The notes under the pieces: generated by a model
Seen by the model: only the letters and a program-made list of their open reading frames with translations
Told to the model about the DNA's origin: nothing
Database searches by the model: none
In this document: positions 11,908 through 23,926 of the stretch, in pieces
Position numbering within the stretch: position 1 is the first letter of the stretch
Layout of the letters: each line of letters starts with the position of its first letter
Assembly: GCF_949987535.1 (NCBI RefSeq)
Contig: NC_080066.1
Coordinates: 93,329,600-93,393,599, forward strand
DNA: 64,000 nucleotides
DNA from: Balaenoptera acutorostrata
Taxonomy: Eukaryota > Chordata > Mammalia > Artiodactyla > Balaenopteridae
Reading direction: 5' to 3'
Translations under genes and position numbers: made by a program

Positions 11908-12236
11908 ACTTCCCTGGTGGTGCAGTGGTTAAGAATCTGCCTGCCAATGCAGGGGACACGGGTTCGAGCCTGGTCCGGGAAGATCCCACATGCAGTGGGT
12001 CAAATAAGCCCATGTGCCACAAGTACTGAGCCTGCGCTCGAGAGCCCGCGAGCCACAACTACTGAGCCCGCACGCCTAGAGCCCGTGCTCCACAAGAGAA
12101 GCCACTGCAATGAGAAGCCCACGCACCACAACGAAGAGTAGCCCCCGCTCGCCGCAACTAGAGAAAGCCCGCCTGCAGCAACAAAGACCCAACGCAGCCA
12201 AAAATTAATTAATTAATTAATTAAAAATAAATAAAT
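11908..12236 (+). mobile_element. CHR-1-like tRNA-derived SINE
   Basis: It starts with ACTTCCCTGGTGGTGCAGTG, has a B box of type GGTTCGAGCC, the repeated CCACAACTACTGAGCCCG body, and ends in (TTAA)n/(AAAT)n. An imperfect 19-bp TSD (AAAGAGCACCATGTGCAGG versus AAAGAGCATCAGGTGTCAGG) lies at 11889-11907 and 12237-12256, so this is an older insertion. Confidence 0.93.
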
Positions 12237-12256
12237 AAAGAGCATCAGGTGTCAGG

Positions 12257-13599
12257 TATTATACGAGGCGCTAGGGACACAAATTGCCACCATTGGATTA
12301 AGTCCGTGGCTGGTCCGTAGAACCTAACGCATTATTTATAGCATTGAATCTATGAGAAAAGAAGCATTGATGAACTCTGGGAAGATACCTCTTTCATAAT
12401 GTAGGTATTGCCAGTAATGACAGTCTTAACTTCAGGTATTTGAGAAAAATTTAAAACTTGGAAATGCAAACTGCAAAATATTGACTTTCAGAAAATCAAT
12501 GTGTGCTTTCGTTTGAGAATGAACTTTTTAAAAATATGATACCTTTCCAGTAACCAGTAGTGTTTTAGGTAAACCCAAAAGATTATCCTGTTAAACCTGG
12601 ATTAATTTATATACCCAGCAAGTGGACATCCTATTAATTGAGATCAGTGAATGACACTAGTGGCAAATACTGTGATTCTTTCCCCCAGTGCTTCTCAACA
12701 TCATATCTTTTCAGTGCAGATGTTTTGGAAGTTGGTCACTGAATTTGAAAGAGCGATATCTGTGTTATGTTTTTCTTTCATCTATAAATAGAATGGTTAG
12801 GCGTATTTAATTTGGTAGGGAAACTTTATCATTTAATGCTATTTTCTGTTACAGACTTGAAATGGCTAAATACACTTAAGTTCTAAGATGGTTTGTCACT
12901 AAATGTAATTAGAGTGTGTAGCTTTGCAAAACCTAAAGGTGTCAAAAGAATGATGCTCTCTGCAATCTTTAGGGAGATTTAGAGTCTCTGCAATACCCAG
13001 GAAGACTTTGGAAGTATGCACACACATAACCATTCATTCACTGGTGCACATATATGTACTTGTGGCACTGATATCTGCCTGTCCCACTTCTGCCCCACTT
13101 CTTCCCCAGCTCCCCTGATGCTCCCTGTTATCTAAAGGCTCAAGATCCAGATTTATTGGTTCATTAGGAGCAAATCCAGTCTGGAATGAGTCTTTTGCTT
13201 CCAATCCTGGCTGGTATTCAAAAAAGCATTTAGTCCTCTGGACCCTTGCATGAGCATCAGACTTCAGTCTGCCTATCTGGTTCTGCCATGTGAGGCCAGT
13301 CTCCCTACCAGGTCTTTCTGCCCACCTCCAGATAGACTTGCACGGACTTCTCAACAATAGCCACCAAACACCGAGAACTGTTGTACAAAAGTCTTGACAG
13401 GCTACATCCTGCCATAACCAGTTTCATATGTAGTTACTCCTCATCACTTATCCTCCATGTTCAGGAAGCTAGTCATAAGTGACCCCAATACCTGCATAGG
13501 CATTTCTGCATTAACGCATTCACCAATCCTCTGGACTACTTTCTGTCTCTCCGTCTCTCTCTCAATAGCCTATCAAAAGTATCTTCATCCCACCTCTGT
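12257..13599. other. Unrecognised non-coding interval
   Basis: No gene or clear repeat was seen. The first about 50 bases continue the old repeat split by the SINE. A 107-codon minus frame at 13034-13357 shows no recognisable motif. Confidence 0.4.
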
Positions 13600-13815
13600 T
13601 TTGAATCTCTAGTGATCTCCACCTTGTCCTCATTTCCTGTTTCACGTATAGACATTACCACACCACCTAACACCTGTCGGGTATTGTTCCCTTATTTTCT
13701 CATCTTTGTCAGCCTTGACTCTTCTAATGAGATTGTAAACTCCTGTGAGGTCAGAAACGATTTCAAATGCTTCTTTTGTGTTCCTTATTGTCTCTATCAA
13801 TAATAAATACTTATT
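13600..13815 (+). repeat. L2-like LINE 3' relic
   Basis: A stretch of type CCTTATTTTCTCATC, GAGATTGTAAACTCC, GAGGTCAG and AATAAATACTTATTT has the order of an L2 3' end. It is heavily diverged. Confidence 0.45.
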
Positions 13816-13864
13816 TCAGTAAGTAACCCTTGATAATGTCCAGTGACATAATAAAGAGTGATAC

Positions 13865-14050
13865 AATTTTTGAGCCCTTATTCTATATTAGGCACCATGT
13901 ACATTATCCCACTTAGTCCTCACATCAGCTCTATGAAGTAAGAACTATTATTATATCCTTTTTTCAGTTGACACCCCTTGAAATTACACAGCTAGGAAGT
14001 GGTAGGGGTACAAGGATTTAAACCCAGACCTGTCTGGCTCACAGCCCATG
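13865..14050 (+). repeat. MIR SINE relic
   Basis: TTAGGCACCATGTACATTAT, CCTCACATCAGCTCTATGA, AAATTACACAGCTAGGAAG and TTTAAACCCAGACCTGTC follow the MIR core in order. Confidence 0.8.
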
Positions 14051-14343
14051 AAAATAAACAACTACATTTCTTTGTCTTCAGTATATCTTTGCCTGGGGAA
14101 CAAAATCTAGATAAGCAATAACCTTCTAAGAGCCTGGGGTTTCCTAGAGGGTCTTATTCATTCGTTTTGTCAACATTTGTCAGTGTCTATTGAATCCTTA
14201 ATAGGAAGAGGCTTTAGAAACTTGCACATAGCAGTGAGGAGTGTGGACAGATGGTAAGTTCAGTGAGGAAAAAGAAGAAGCAAGCAGTAAAGACAGATGG
14301 ACGCTCACAAATATGAATTGAACAATTCATACGTTCCCTCTTT

Positions 14344-14694
14344 TTTTAAAAAATTTTATTGGAGTATTGTTGACTTACAATGTGTGTTAGTTTCAGATGT
14401 ACAGCAAAGTGATTCAGTTATACATATACATACATTCATTCTTTTTCAGACTCTTTACCCATATAGGTTATTACAGAATATGGTGTAGAGTTCCCTGTGC
14501 TATACAGAAGGTCCACTCATACGTGGAATCTAGTTATAAGAATGATACAAATGAACTTATTTACAAAACAAACAGACTCACAGATTTCGAAAACAAATTT
14601 ATGGTTGCCAAAGGGGAAACTTGGGGGGGGGCATAAATTAGGAGCTTGGGATTAACATACACACACTACTATATGTAAACTAGATAACCGTCAC
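14344..14694. mobile_element. Short L1 3' end with internal inversion (twin-primed)
   Basis: The left part (14344-14513) is an L1 3' UTR end on the minus strand with a poly(T) start. The right part (14514-14694) is the adjacent upstream 3' UTR on the plus strand (GGAATCTAGTTATAAGAATG, TTACAAAACAAACAGACTC, TTTATGGTTGCC). A TSD, TCCCTCTTT, lies at 14335-14343 and 14695-14703. The layout is that of one L1 insertion with a 5' inversion. Confidence 0.85.
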
Positions 14695-14703
14695 TCCCTC
14701 TTT

Positions 14704-16110
14704 AACCCTTGAACTTGAAACCTGATTTGTGATCCCACCACAAGTCTAGTGAAACTGCACCTCGAAGCCCCACCAGCATTTCCTTAAGTCCCATCCTCTG
14801 ATCTCTGTGTGGCACTTCCCATTGTGACCTCCCGCTCCTTCTTGAGCCTCTTGCCTCCTTTATTTTCTGTGACAGTCTGCTGAGTCTCAGATTATTGCTC
14901 TGACGACTACTCTTTTCGTTTTGTTGTCTGGCCCTTTTTCTCATCCTATATGCAGGCATTCCCTCAGGTTCTGTCCTTGACCCTCTTCTCTCCTCCTCCT
15001 AAACTCCCTCCCTTGTAGATCTCATGCATTTTCACGGTGTCAGCTCCCATTTGTATGCAGAATGCTCTCTCATCTGTAGTTTCAGCAATCCAGACCTCTC
15101 CCCAGGGCTTTAGTCCCACATTTCCAACAGCCTGTCAGGTAGCTTCACTAGCACTTCAGTGTGTCCAAAACCACACATCGTATGTTTCTCTCAAGCCTCC
15201 TGTTTCTCTCCTGGGGACCCTATTCTTGAATGACATCGGCATTCTCCAAGTCACCTTTGACTCATCCTTCTTGCTGATCCCCACAACAGTCAGTGGCCTG
15301 GACCTGTTTATTTTATGTCCTAAATATCCATTGCCTCTGTCTCTTAATTTCCATTCCCACAAACTTCATTACTACCTGATTAGTCTCTCCAGAGAATAGT
15401 TCTGATCATCTTTAATTCTCTATTCAAAACTTTCAAGGATATAAAGTATTAAGAAGAAAGAAGTGGGGCTTCCCTGGTGGCGCAGTGGTTGAGAGTCTGC
15501 CTGCCAATGCAGGGGACACGGGTTCGAGCCCTGGTCTGGGAAGATCCCACATGCCGCGGAGCGACTACGCCCGTGAGCCACAATTGCTGAGCCTGTGCGT
15601 CTGGAGCCTGTGCTCCGCAACAAGAGAGGCCGCAATAATGTGCACCCCAATGAAGTGCACCCCGATGAAGAGTGGCCCCCACTTGCCGCAACTGGAGAAA
15701 GCCCTCGCACAGAAACGAGGACCCAACACAGCCATAAATAAAGAAATAAATTAATTAGCTTAAAAAAAATAAAAGAAGAAAGAAATGAAGAGAGGGAGAG
15801 AGGGAGGAAAGAAAAGAGAAGAGGCCTCCTTAGCTGGGCACCCAAGGACCCAACCTTCACTCCTTCCTTCCTTCTTTGATCCACCAAGCAAAAGCAACAG
15901 ACCCCGCTGCCACTAGCAAATGTTCTCATTACCTCTTCTAAATACGTGTATCTGTATCTCTCTTTCTCACTTGCATTACAGTTATTAGCATTTATGTTTA
16001 TCTCTGCTACTAGAGATCTTGGGCTCTCATCTTGTTCACTTAGTACCCCCCTGTACCCAGCACTGTGCTTTAACGCCTAGTAGATACTCACAGAAGTACT
16101 GAGAATGCAG
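14704..16110 (+). repeat. L2-like LINE relic, split by a SINE
   Basis: The features resemble L2: CCAAAACCACACATCG, CACCTTTGACTCATCC, a run like TCTGATCATC..CTATTCAAAAC, and an end CTTGTTCACTTAGTA..CAGCACTGTGC..TAGTAGATACTCAC. The 120-codon plus frame at 15037-15399 lies in it and looks accidental. Family assignment is by memory of the L2 consensus. Confidence 0.55.
15466..15772 (+). mobile_element. CHR-2-like tRNA-derived SINE
   Basis: It starts GGGCTTCCCTGGTGGCGCAG, has a perfect B box (GGTTCGAGCC), the GTGAGCCACAATTGCTGAGC body and the ACCCAACACAGCCATAAATA end. The TSD AAGAAGAAAGAA(G/A)TG lies at 15451-15465 and 15773-15787. The part near 15640-15670 carries a short internal duplication (TGCACCCC.ATGAAG twice). 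It sits inside the L2 relic. Confidence 0.95.
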
Positions 16111-16740
16111 TGTGACCGTGACTACACCTGCCCCCAGTTACTGCTCTTTTGCTCAGCATAAAGGGTAAATGGAAGATTTCTCCATTGTATGCGTGTTTGC
16201 TTTACCCCTTTTTTGCTTCTTCCCTTGCCTCTGTCATAAACATGGTTTGTGGGGTCTGATTTAGGGGAGAGGTTCTTGCATGGCTTCTTCTATGAGGTTA
16301 GCCATCACTGTCAGTGTGGCCTTAAAGACCCTGAGTCATGATTATTTCTGGCCAACTCACTGTGTTCTGTAGCCACTTTGGTCTATTGCTGAGTGTAAAG
16401 TGGGGACAGAAGGCTACTTGCTGCCCTCTGGAGTACTTCGAGTAATTCATAGCCAAGCCATCCATAGCAGAAAGTTCCCTCAGCAGGACAGATGCAGCCA
16501 ATTCCAGAGACTGAATCTGTCCTCAACCACAGCCTGATCAATCTTAGTGAATAGTTCTCTTATAAATAGAAATGAATCCTTTTGGCCAACATGGTGCATA
16601 AATTGTGTAATAAATATTTCAAAATCCCTTAGAAGTTCAGGGTATGCTATTAGAGGAGTAGCCTCTGTGCCCTGACTAATATATTCAGGTTCCAAAAAGA
16701 TACCTCATAAATCTCTGTTTATTCCTGGACAGGGTTCTTA
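16111..16740. other. Unrecognised non-coding interval
   Basis: No supported gene. A 71-codon minus frame at 16480-16695 has no known motif. Confidence 0.4.
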
Positions 16741-18065
16741 TTTTTTTTGTTGTTTTTTTTTTAAAACATCTTTATTGGAGTATAATTGCTTTACAATGGT
16801 ATGTTAGTTTCTACTTTATAACAAAGTGAATCAGCTATATATATACATATATACCCATATCTCCTCCCTCTTACATCTCCCTCCCACCCTCCCTATCCCA
16901 CCCCTCTAGGTGGTCACAAAGTACCGAGCTGATCTCCCTGTGCTATGCGGCTCCTTCCCACTATCTATCTACTTTACATTGGGTAGTATTTATAACTCCA
17001 TGCCACTCTCTCACTACATCCCAGCTTACCCTTCCCCCACCCCATGCCCTCAAGTCCATTCTCTACATCTGCGTCTTTATTCCTGTCCTGCCCCTAGGTT
17101 CTTCAGAACCATTTTTTCTTCCTTTAGAGTCCATATATATGTGTTAGCACACGGTATTTGTTTTTCTCTTTCTGACTTATTTCACTCGTATGACAGACTC
17201 TAGGTCCATGCACCTCACTACAAATAACTCAAATTTGTTTCTTTTTATGGCTGAGTAATATTCCATTGTATATATGTGCCACATCTTCTTTATCCATTCA
17301 TCTGTCGATGGACACTTAGGTTGCTTCCATGTCCTGGATATTGTAAATAGAGCTACAATGAACATTGTGGTACATGCCTCTTTTTGAATTATGGTTTTCT
17401 CAGGGTATATGCCCAGTAGTGGGATTGCTGGGTCATATGGTAGTTCTATTTTTAGTTTTTTAAGGAACCTCCATACTGTTCTCCATAGTGGCTGTATCAA
17501 TTTACATTCCGGCCAACAGTGCAAGAGGGTTCCCTTTTCTCCACACCCTCTCCAGCATTTATTGTTTGTAGATTTTTTGATGATGGCCATTCTGACTGGT
17601 GTGAAGTGATACCTCATTGTAGTTTTGATTTGCATTTCTCTAATGATTATTGACGTTGACTATCCTTTCATGTGTTTGTTGGCAATCTGTATATCTTCTT
17701 TGGAGAAATGTCTATTTAGGCCTTCTGCCCATTTTTGGATTGGGTTGGTTGTGTTTTTGATATTGAGCTGCATGAGCTGCTTGTAAATTTTGGAGATTAA
17801 TCCTTTGTCAGTTGCTTCATTTGCAAATATCTTCTCCCATTCTGAGGGTTGTCTTTATGTCTTGTTTATGATTTCCTTTGCTGTGCAAAAGCTTTTAAGT
17901 TTCATTGTTCCCATTTGTTTATTTTTGTTTTTATTTCCATTTCTGTAGGAGGTGGGTCACAAAGGACCTTGCTGTAATTTATGTCATAGAGTGTTCTGCC
18001 TATGTTTTCCTCTAAGAGTTTTATAGTGTCTGACCTTACATTTAGGTCTTTAATCCATTTTGAGT
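16741..18065 (-). mobile_element. L1-B: 5'-truncated LINE-1
   Basis: Poly(T), then the L1 3' UTR (to about 17130), then the ORF2 C-terminus on the minus strand. The open frame at 17177-17635 (152 codons) carries the Cys-rich C-terminal signature ([15 protein letters not shown]) and the end ([17 protein letters not shown]). Homology stops at 18065, and L1-C's poly(T) follows once the SINE at 18066-18375 is removed. No TSD was identified. Confidence 0.9.
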
Positions 18066-18375
18066 TTTTTTTTTTTTTTTTTTCAAATTGTTTTATTTAT
18101 TTATTTTATTTATGGCTGTGTTGGGTCTTCGTTTCTGTGCGAGGGCTTTCTCTAGTTGTGGCAAGCGGGGGCCACTCTTCATCGCGGTGCGCGGGCCTCT
18201 CACTGTCGCGGCCTCTCTTGTTGCGGAGCACAGGCTCCAGACATGCAGGCTCAGTAATTGTGGCTCACGGGCCCAGTTGCTCCGTGGCATGTGGGATCTT
18301 CCCAGACCAGGACACGAACCCGTGTCCCCTGCATTGGCAGGCAGATTCTCAACCACTGCGCCACCAGGGAAGCCC
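18066..18375 (-). mobile_element. CHR-2-like SINE at the L1-B/L1-C junction
   Basis: On the minus strand: GGCTTCCCTGGTGGCGCAG head, B-box-like GGTTCGTGTCC (one substitution), CCATAAATAAAATAAATAA tail and a long A-tract. The repeated flank GAGTTTTTTTTTT (18062 on, and 18376 on) is consistent with a TSD inside the poly(T) of L1-C. Confidence 0.93.
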
Positions 18376-18757
18376 GAGTTTTTTTTTTTTAACATCTTTA
18401 TTAGACTATAATTGCTTTACAATGGTGTGTTAGTTTCTGCTTTATAACAAACTGAATTAGTTATACATAAAATATGTCCCCATATCTCTTCCCTCTTGCA
18501 TCTCCCTCCCTCCCACCCTCCCTATCCCACCCTTCTAGGTGGTCACAAAGCACCGAGCTAATCTCCCTGTGCCATGCGGCTTCTTCCCACTAGCTAGCTA
18601 TTTTACGTTTGGCAGTGTATATATGTCCATACCACTCTCTCACTATGTCCCAGGTTACCTTTTCCCCTCCCCATATCCTCAAGTCCATTCTCTACTAGGT
18701 CTGCATCTTTATTCCCGTCTTGACCCTAGGTTCTTCTGACCATATTTTTTTCTTTTT

Positions 18758-21700
18758 TTAGATTCCATATATATGTGTGAGCATACAGTATTTGTGTTTC
18801 TCTTTCTGACTTACTTCACTCTGTATGACAGTCTTTATTTATGTCCATCCACCTCACTACAAGTAACTCAGTTTCGTTCCTTTTTATGGCTGAGTAATAT
18901 TCCATTGTATATATGTGCCACATCTTCTTTATCCATTCATCTGTTGATGGACACTTAGGTTGCTTCCATGTCCTGGCTACTGTAAATAGAGCTGCAATCA
19001 ACATTGTGGTACATGACTCTTTCTGAATTATGGTTTTCTCAGGGTATATGCCCAGTAGTGGGATTGCTGGGTCGTATGGTAGTTCTAGTTTTAGTTTTTT
19101 AAGGAACCTCCATACTGTTCTCCATAGTGGCTGTAACAGTTTACATTCCCACCAACAGTGCAAGAGGGTTCCCTTTTCTCCACACCCTCTCCAGCATTTA
19201 TTGTTTGTAGATTTTTAGATGATGGCCATTCTGACTGGTATGAGATATCTCATTGTAGTTTTGATCTGCATTTCTCTAATGGTTAGTGATGTTGAGCATT
19301 CTTTCATGTGTTTGTTGGCAATCTGTATATCTTCTTTGGAGAAATGTCTATTTAGGTATTCTGCCCATTTTTGGATTGGGTTGTTTGTTTTATTGATATT
19401 GAGCTGCATGAGCTGCGTGTAAATTTTGGAGATTTATCCTTTGTCAGTTGCTTCATTTGCAAGTATTTTCTCCCTTTCTGAGGGTTGTCTTTTTGTCTTG
19501 TTTATGGTTTCCTTTGCTGTGCAAAAGCTTTTACGTTTCATTAGGTCCCATTTCTTTTTTTTGTTTGTTTTTATTTCCATTTCTCTAGGAGGTGGGTCAA
19601 AAAAGATCTTGCTGTGATTTATGTCATAGAGTGTTCTGCCTATGTTTTCCTCTAAGAGTTTGATGGTGTCTGGCCTTACATTTAGATCTTTAATCCATTT
19701 TGAGTTTTTTTGTGTGTGTATGGTGTTAGGGAGTGTTCTAATTTCATTCTTTTACATGTAGCTGTCCAGTTTTCCCAGCACCACTTATTGAAGAGGCTGT
19801 CTTCTCCACTGTATATTCTTGCCTCCTTTATCAAAGATAAGGTGACCATATGTGCATGGGTTTATCTCTGGCCTTTCTATCCTGTTCCATTGATCTATAT
19901 TTCTGCTTTTGTTCCAGTATCATACTGTCTTGATTACTGTCACTTTGTAGTATAATGTGAAGTCAGGGCGCCTGATTCCTCCACCTCCGTTTTTCTTTCT
20001 CAAGATTGCTTTGGCTCTTCGGGGTCTTTTGTGTTTCCATACAAATTGTGAAATTTTTTGTTCTAGTTCTGTGAAAAATGCCATTGCTAGTTTGATAGGG
20101 ATGGCCCTGAATCTGTAGATTGCTTTGGGTAGTATAGTCATTTTCACAATGTTGATTCTTCCAACCCAAGAACATGGTATATCTCTCCATCTGTTTATAT
20201 CATCTTTAATTTCTTTCATAAGTGTCTTATAGTTTTCTGCATACAGGTCTTTTGTCTCCTCAGGTAGGTTTATTCCTACGTATTTTATTCTTTTTGTTGC
20301 AGTGGTAAATGGGAGTGTTTCCTTAATTTCTCTTTCAGATTTTTCATCATTAGTGTATAGGAGTACAAGAGATTTCTGTGCAGTAATTTTGGATCCTGCT
20401 ACTTTACCAAATTCATTGATTAGCTGTAGTAGTTTTCTGGGGGCATCTTTAGGATTCTCTATGTATAGTATCATATCATCTGCTAACAGTGACAGCTTTA
20501 CTTCTTTTCTGATTTGGATTCCTTTTCCTTCTCTGATTGCTCTGGCTTACACTTTCAAAAGTATGTTGAATAATAGTGATGAGAGTGGGCACCCTTGTCT
20601 TGTTCCTGAAATTAGTGGAAATGGTTTCAGTTTTTCACCATTGTGAACGATGTTGGCTTTGGGTTTGTCATATATGGCTTTTTATGTTGATGTAAGTTCC
20701 CTCTGTGCCTACCTTCTGGAGAATTTATGCCATAAATGGGTGTTGAATTTTGTCAGAAGCTTTTTCTGCATCTGTTGAGATTATCATATGGTTTTTCTCC
20801 TTCAGTTTGTTAATGTGGTGTATCACATTGATTGATTTGTGTATATTGAAGAATTCTTGCATTCCTGAGATAAACCCCACTTGATCATCGTGTATGATCC
20901 TTTTAATGTGCTGTTGGATTCTGTTTACTAGTATTTTGTTGAGGATTTTTGCATCTGTGTTCATCAGTGATATTGGCCTGTAGTTTTCTTTCTTTGTGAC
21001 GTCTTTGTCTGGTTTTGGTATCAGGGTGATGGTGGTCTTGTAGAACGAGTTTGGGAGTGTTCCTCCCTCTGCTATATTTTGGAAGAGTTTGAGAAGGGTG
21101 GGTGTTAGCTGTTTTCTAAATGTTTGATAGAATTCTCCTGTGAAGCCATCTGGTCCTGGGCTTTTGTTTGTTGGAAGATTTTTGATCGCAGTTTCAATTT
21201 CAGTGATTGTGATTGGTGTGTTCATATTTTCTATTTCTTCCTGGTTCAGTCTCGGCAGGTTGTGCATTTCTAAGAATATGTCCATTTCTTCCAGGTTGTC
21301 CATTTTATTGGCATATAGTTACTTGTAGTGATCTATCATGATCCTTTGTATTTCCACAGTGTCAGTTGTTACTTCTTTTTCATTTCTAATTCTGTTGATT
21401 TGAGTCTTCTCCCTTTTTTTCTTGATGAGTCTGGCTAGTAGTTTATTAGTTTTTTTATCTTCTCAAAGAACCAGCTTTTAGTTTTATTAATCTTTGCTAT
21501 TTCCTTCTTTTCTTTTTCATTTATTTCTGATCTGATCTTTATGATTTTTTTCCTTTGGCTAACTTGGGGGGTTTTTTGTTCTTCTTTCTGTAATTGCTTT
21601 AGTTGTTAGGTTAGGTTGTTTATTTGAGATTATTCTTGTCTCCCAAGGTAGGATTGTATTGCTATAAACTTTCCTCTTAGAACTGCTTTTGCTGTATCCC

Positions 21701-22558
21701 TTAGGTTTTGGGTCGTCATGTTTTCATTGTCATTTGTTTCTAGATATTTTTTGATTTCCTCTTTGATTTCTTCAGTGATCTCTTGGTTATTGAGTAGCAT
21801 ATTGTTTAGCCTCCATGTGTCTGTATTTTTTACGGCTTTTCTCCTGTAATTGATATCTAGTCTCATAGTGTTGTGGTTGGAAAAGATACTTGATATGTTT
21901 TCAGTTTTCTTAAATTTTCCAAGGTTTGATTTGTGACCCAGGATATGGTCTATCCTGGATAATGTTCCATGAGCACGTGAGAAGAAAGTGTATTCTATTG
22001 TTTTTGGATGGAATGTCCTATAAATATCAATTAAGTCCATCTTGTTTAATGTATCATTTAAAACTTGTGTTTCCTTATTTATTTTCACTTTGGATGATCT
22101 GTTCATTGGTGAAAGTGGAGTGTTAACATCCCCTAATATGATTGTGTTTCTGTCGATTTCCCCTTTTATGGCTGTTAGCATTTGCCTTATGAATTGAGGT
22201 GCTCCTATGTTGGGTGCATAAATATTTACAATTGTTATATCTTCTTCTTGGATCGATCCCTTGATCATTATGTAATATCCTTCTTTGTCTCTTGTAATAG
22301 TGTTTGTTTTAAGTCTATTTTTTCTGATATGAGAATTGCTACTCCAGCTTTCTTTTGATTTTCATTTGCATGGAGTATTTTTTTCCATCCCCTCACTTTC
22401 AGTGTGTATGTGTCCCTAGGTCTAAAGTGGGTCTCTTATAGATGGCATATATACGGGTCTTGTTTTTGTATCCAGTCAGCCAGTCTGTGTCTTTTGGTTG
22501 GAGCATTTAATCCATTTACATTTAAGGTAATTATCGATTTGTATGTTCCTATTACCAT
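18758..22558 (-). pseudogene. L1-C ORF2, broken
   Basis: Start codon at 22558-22556 (MVIGTYKSIITL) and stop TAA at 18760-18758. The span is 3801 bp, the same as in L1-D and close to the usual length of about 1270 codons. The endonuclease part (21630-22268) retains SRIDHILGH but reads GDVN where GDFN is usual. The reverse transcriptase motif is LADD rather than FADD. A premature TAA lies at 21321-21319, the same codon as in L1-D. Further frameshifts split the frame. Confidence 0.88.
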
Positions 22559-22609
22559 TTTCTTAATTGTTTTGAGTTTGTTTTTGTAGGTCTTTTCTTT
22601 CTCTTGTGT

Positions 22610-23500
22610 TTCCTGCATAGAGAAGTTCCTTTAGCATTTGTTGTAAAGCTGGTTTGGTGGTGCTTAATTCTCTTTAATTTTGCTTATCTGCAAAGTTTTT
22701 AATTTCTCCATCAAATCTGAATGAGATCCTTGCCGGGTAGCATAATCTTGGTTGTAGGTTTTTCCCTTTCATCACTTTTAATATGTCCTGCCACTTCCTT
22801 CTGTCTTGCAGAGTTTCTACTGAAAGATTAGTTGTTAACCTTATGGGGATTCCCTTGTATGTTATTTGTTGCTTTTCCCTTGCTGCTTTTAATATTTTTT
22901 CTTTGTATTAAATTTTTGTTAGTTTGATTAATATGTGTCTCAGCATGTTTCTCTTTGGGTTTATGGTGTCTGGTACTCTCTTTGCTTCCTGGACTTGATT
23001 GACTATTTCCTTTCCCATGTTAGGGAAGTTTTCGACTATAATCTCTTCTAATATTTTCTCAGATCCTTTCTTTTTCTCTTCTCCTTCTGGGACCCCTATA
23101 ATTCGAATGTTGGTGCATTTAATGTTGTCCCAGAGGTCTCTGAGACTGTCCTCATTTCTTTTCATTCTTTTTTTCTTTTTTGTGCTCCCTGGCAGTTATT
23201 TCCACCATTTTATCTTCCAGCTCACTTATCATTCTTCTGCCTCAGTTATTCTGTTATTGATTCCTTCTAGAGTATTTTTAATTTGAGTAATTGTGTTGTT
23301 CATCACTGTTTGTTTGCTCTTTAGTTCTTCTAGATCCATGTTAAATGTTTCTTGTATTTTCTCCGTTCTGTTTCTGAGATTTTGGATCATCTTTACTATC
23401 ATTATTCTGCATTCTTTTTCAGGTAGATTGCCTATTTCATCTTCATTCATTTGGTCTTGTAGGTTTTTACCTTCCTCCTTCGTCTGTAACATATTTTTTT
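22610..23500 (-). pseudogene. L1-C ORF1, broken
   Basis: Coiled-coil part at 23229-23492 (FNMDLEELKSKQTVMNNTIT) and RRM part at 22908-23165 (CTNIRIIGVPEGEEKKKG). Frameshifts separate them. The codon that is a premature TAG in L1-D encodes tryptophan here. Confidence 0.85.
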
Positions 23501-23506
23501 GTCGTT

Positions 23507-23535
23507 TGTTTTCCTTTTTTTTTTTTTTTTTTTGA
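23507..23535. repeat. Poly(T) tract at the ORF1/5' UTR boundary of L1-C
   Basis: A run of about 21 T lies where L1-D has ordinary 5' UTR sequence. This is a local expansion or a small insertion or replacement in L1-C. Confidence 0.8.
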
Positions 23536-23885
23536 ATTGTGGTGCTGTATTCCTGTCTTACTGGTTGTTTAGCCTGAGACGTCCAGCACTGGAGTTTTCA
23601 GGCAGTTGGATAGAGCTGGGTCTTCGTGCTGAGATGAGGACTTCCGGGAGGCCTCACTCCGATTGATATTCCCTTGGATCTGAGTTTCTTTGTTAGTCCA
23701 GTGGTTCGGACTTAGAGCTCCCACCATAGGAGCTCGGGCCCGACCTTTGGCCTGGGAACCAAGATCCCACAAGCGAGTGGCAGGTGAAGTAATGGTCCCT
23801 CAGAGACACAGACGTCCAAATCCCTGGAACCGCCTGGGTGGTGTGTGGCGATGGGGACCCGGATCCGCTCGAGTGGCAGGGCAGT

Positions 23886-23926
23886 GGCCTGAGGCACACA
23901 GGATGGCCTGAGGCACACAGGGTGGC
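23886..23926. repeat. Two-copy 19-bp tandem repeat in L1-C 5' UTR
   Basis: The unit GGCCTGAGGCACACAGGAT is repeated almost exactly, followed by a third partial copy (GGCCTGGTGTCC). L1 promoters of several mammals carry tandem units, but this one is short. Confidence 0.75.

Noticed and set aside
15420..15929. 169-codon minus frame
   Set aside because: It is composed of the reverse complement of the SINE at 15466-15772 plus flanks.
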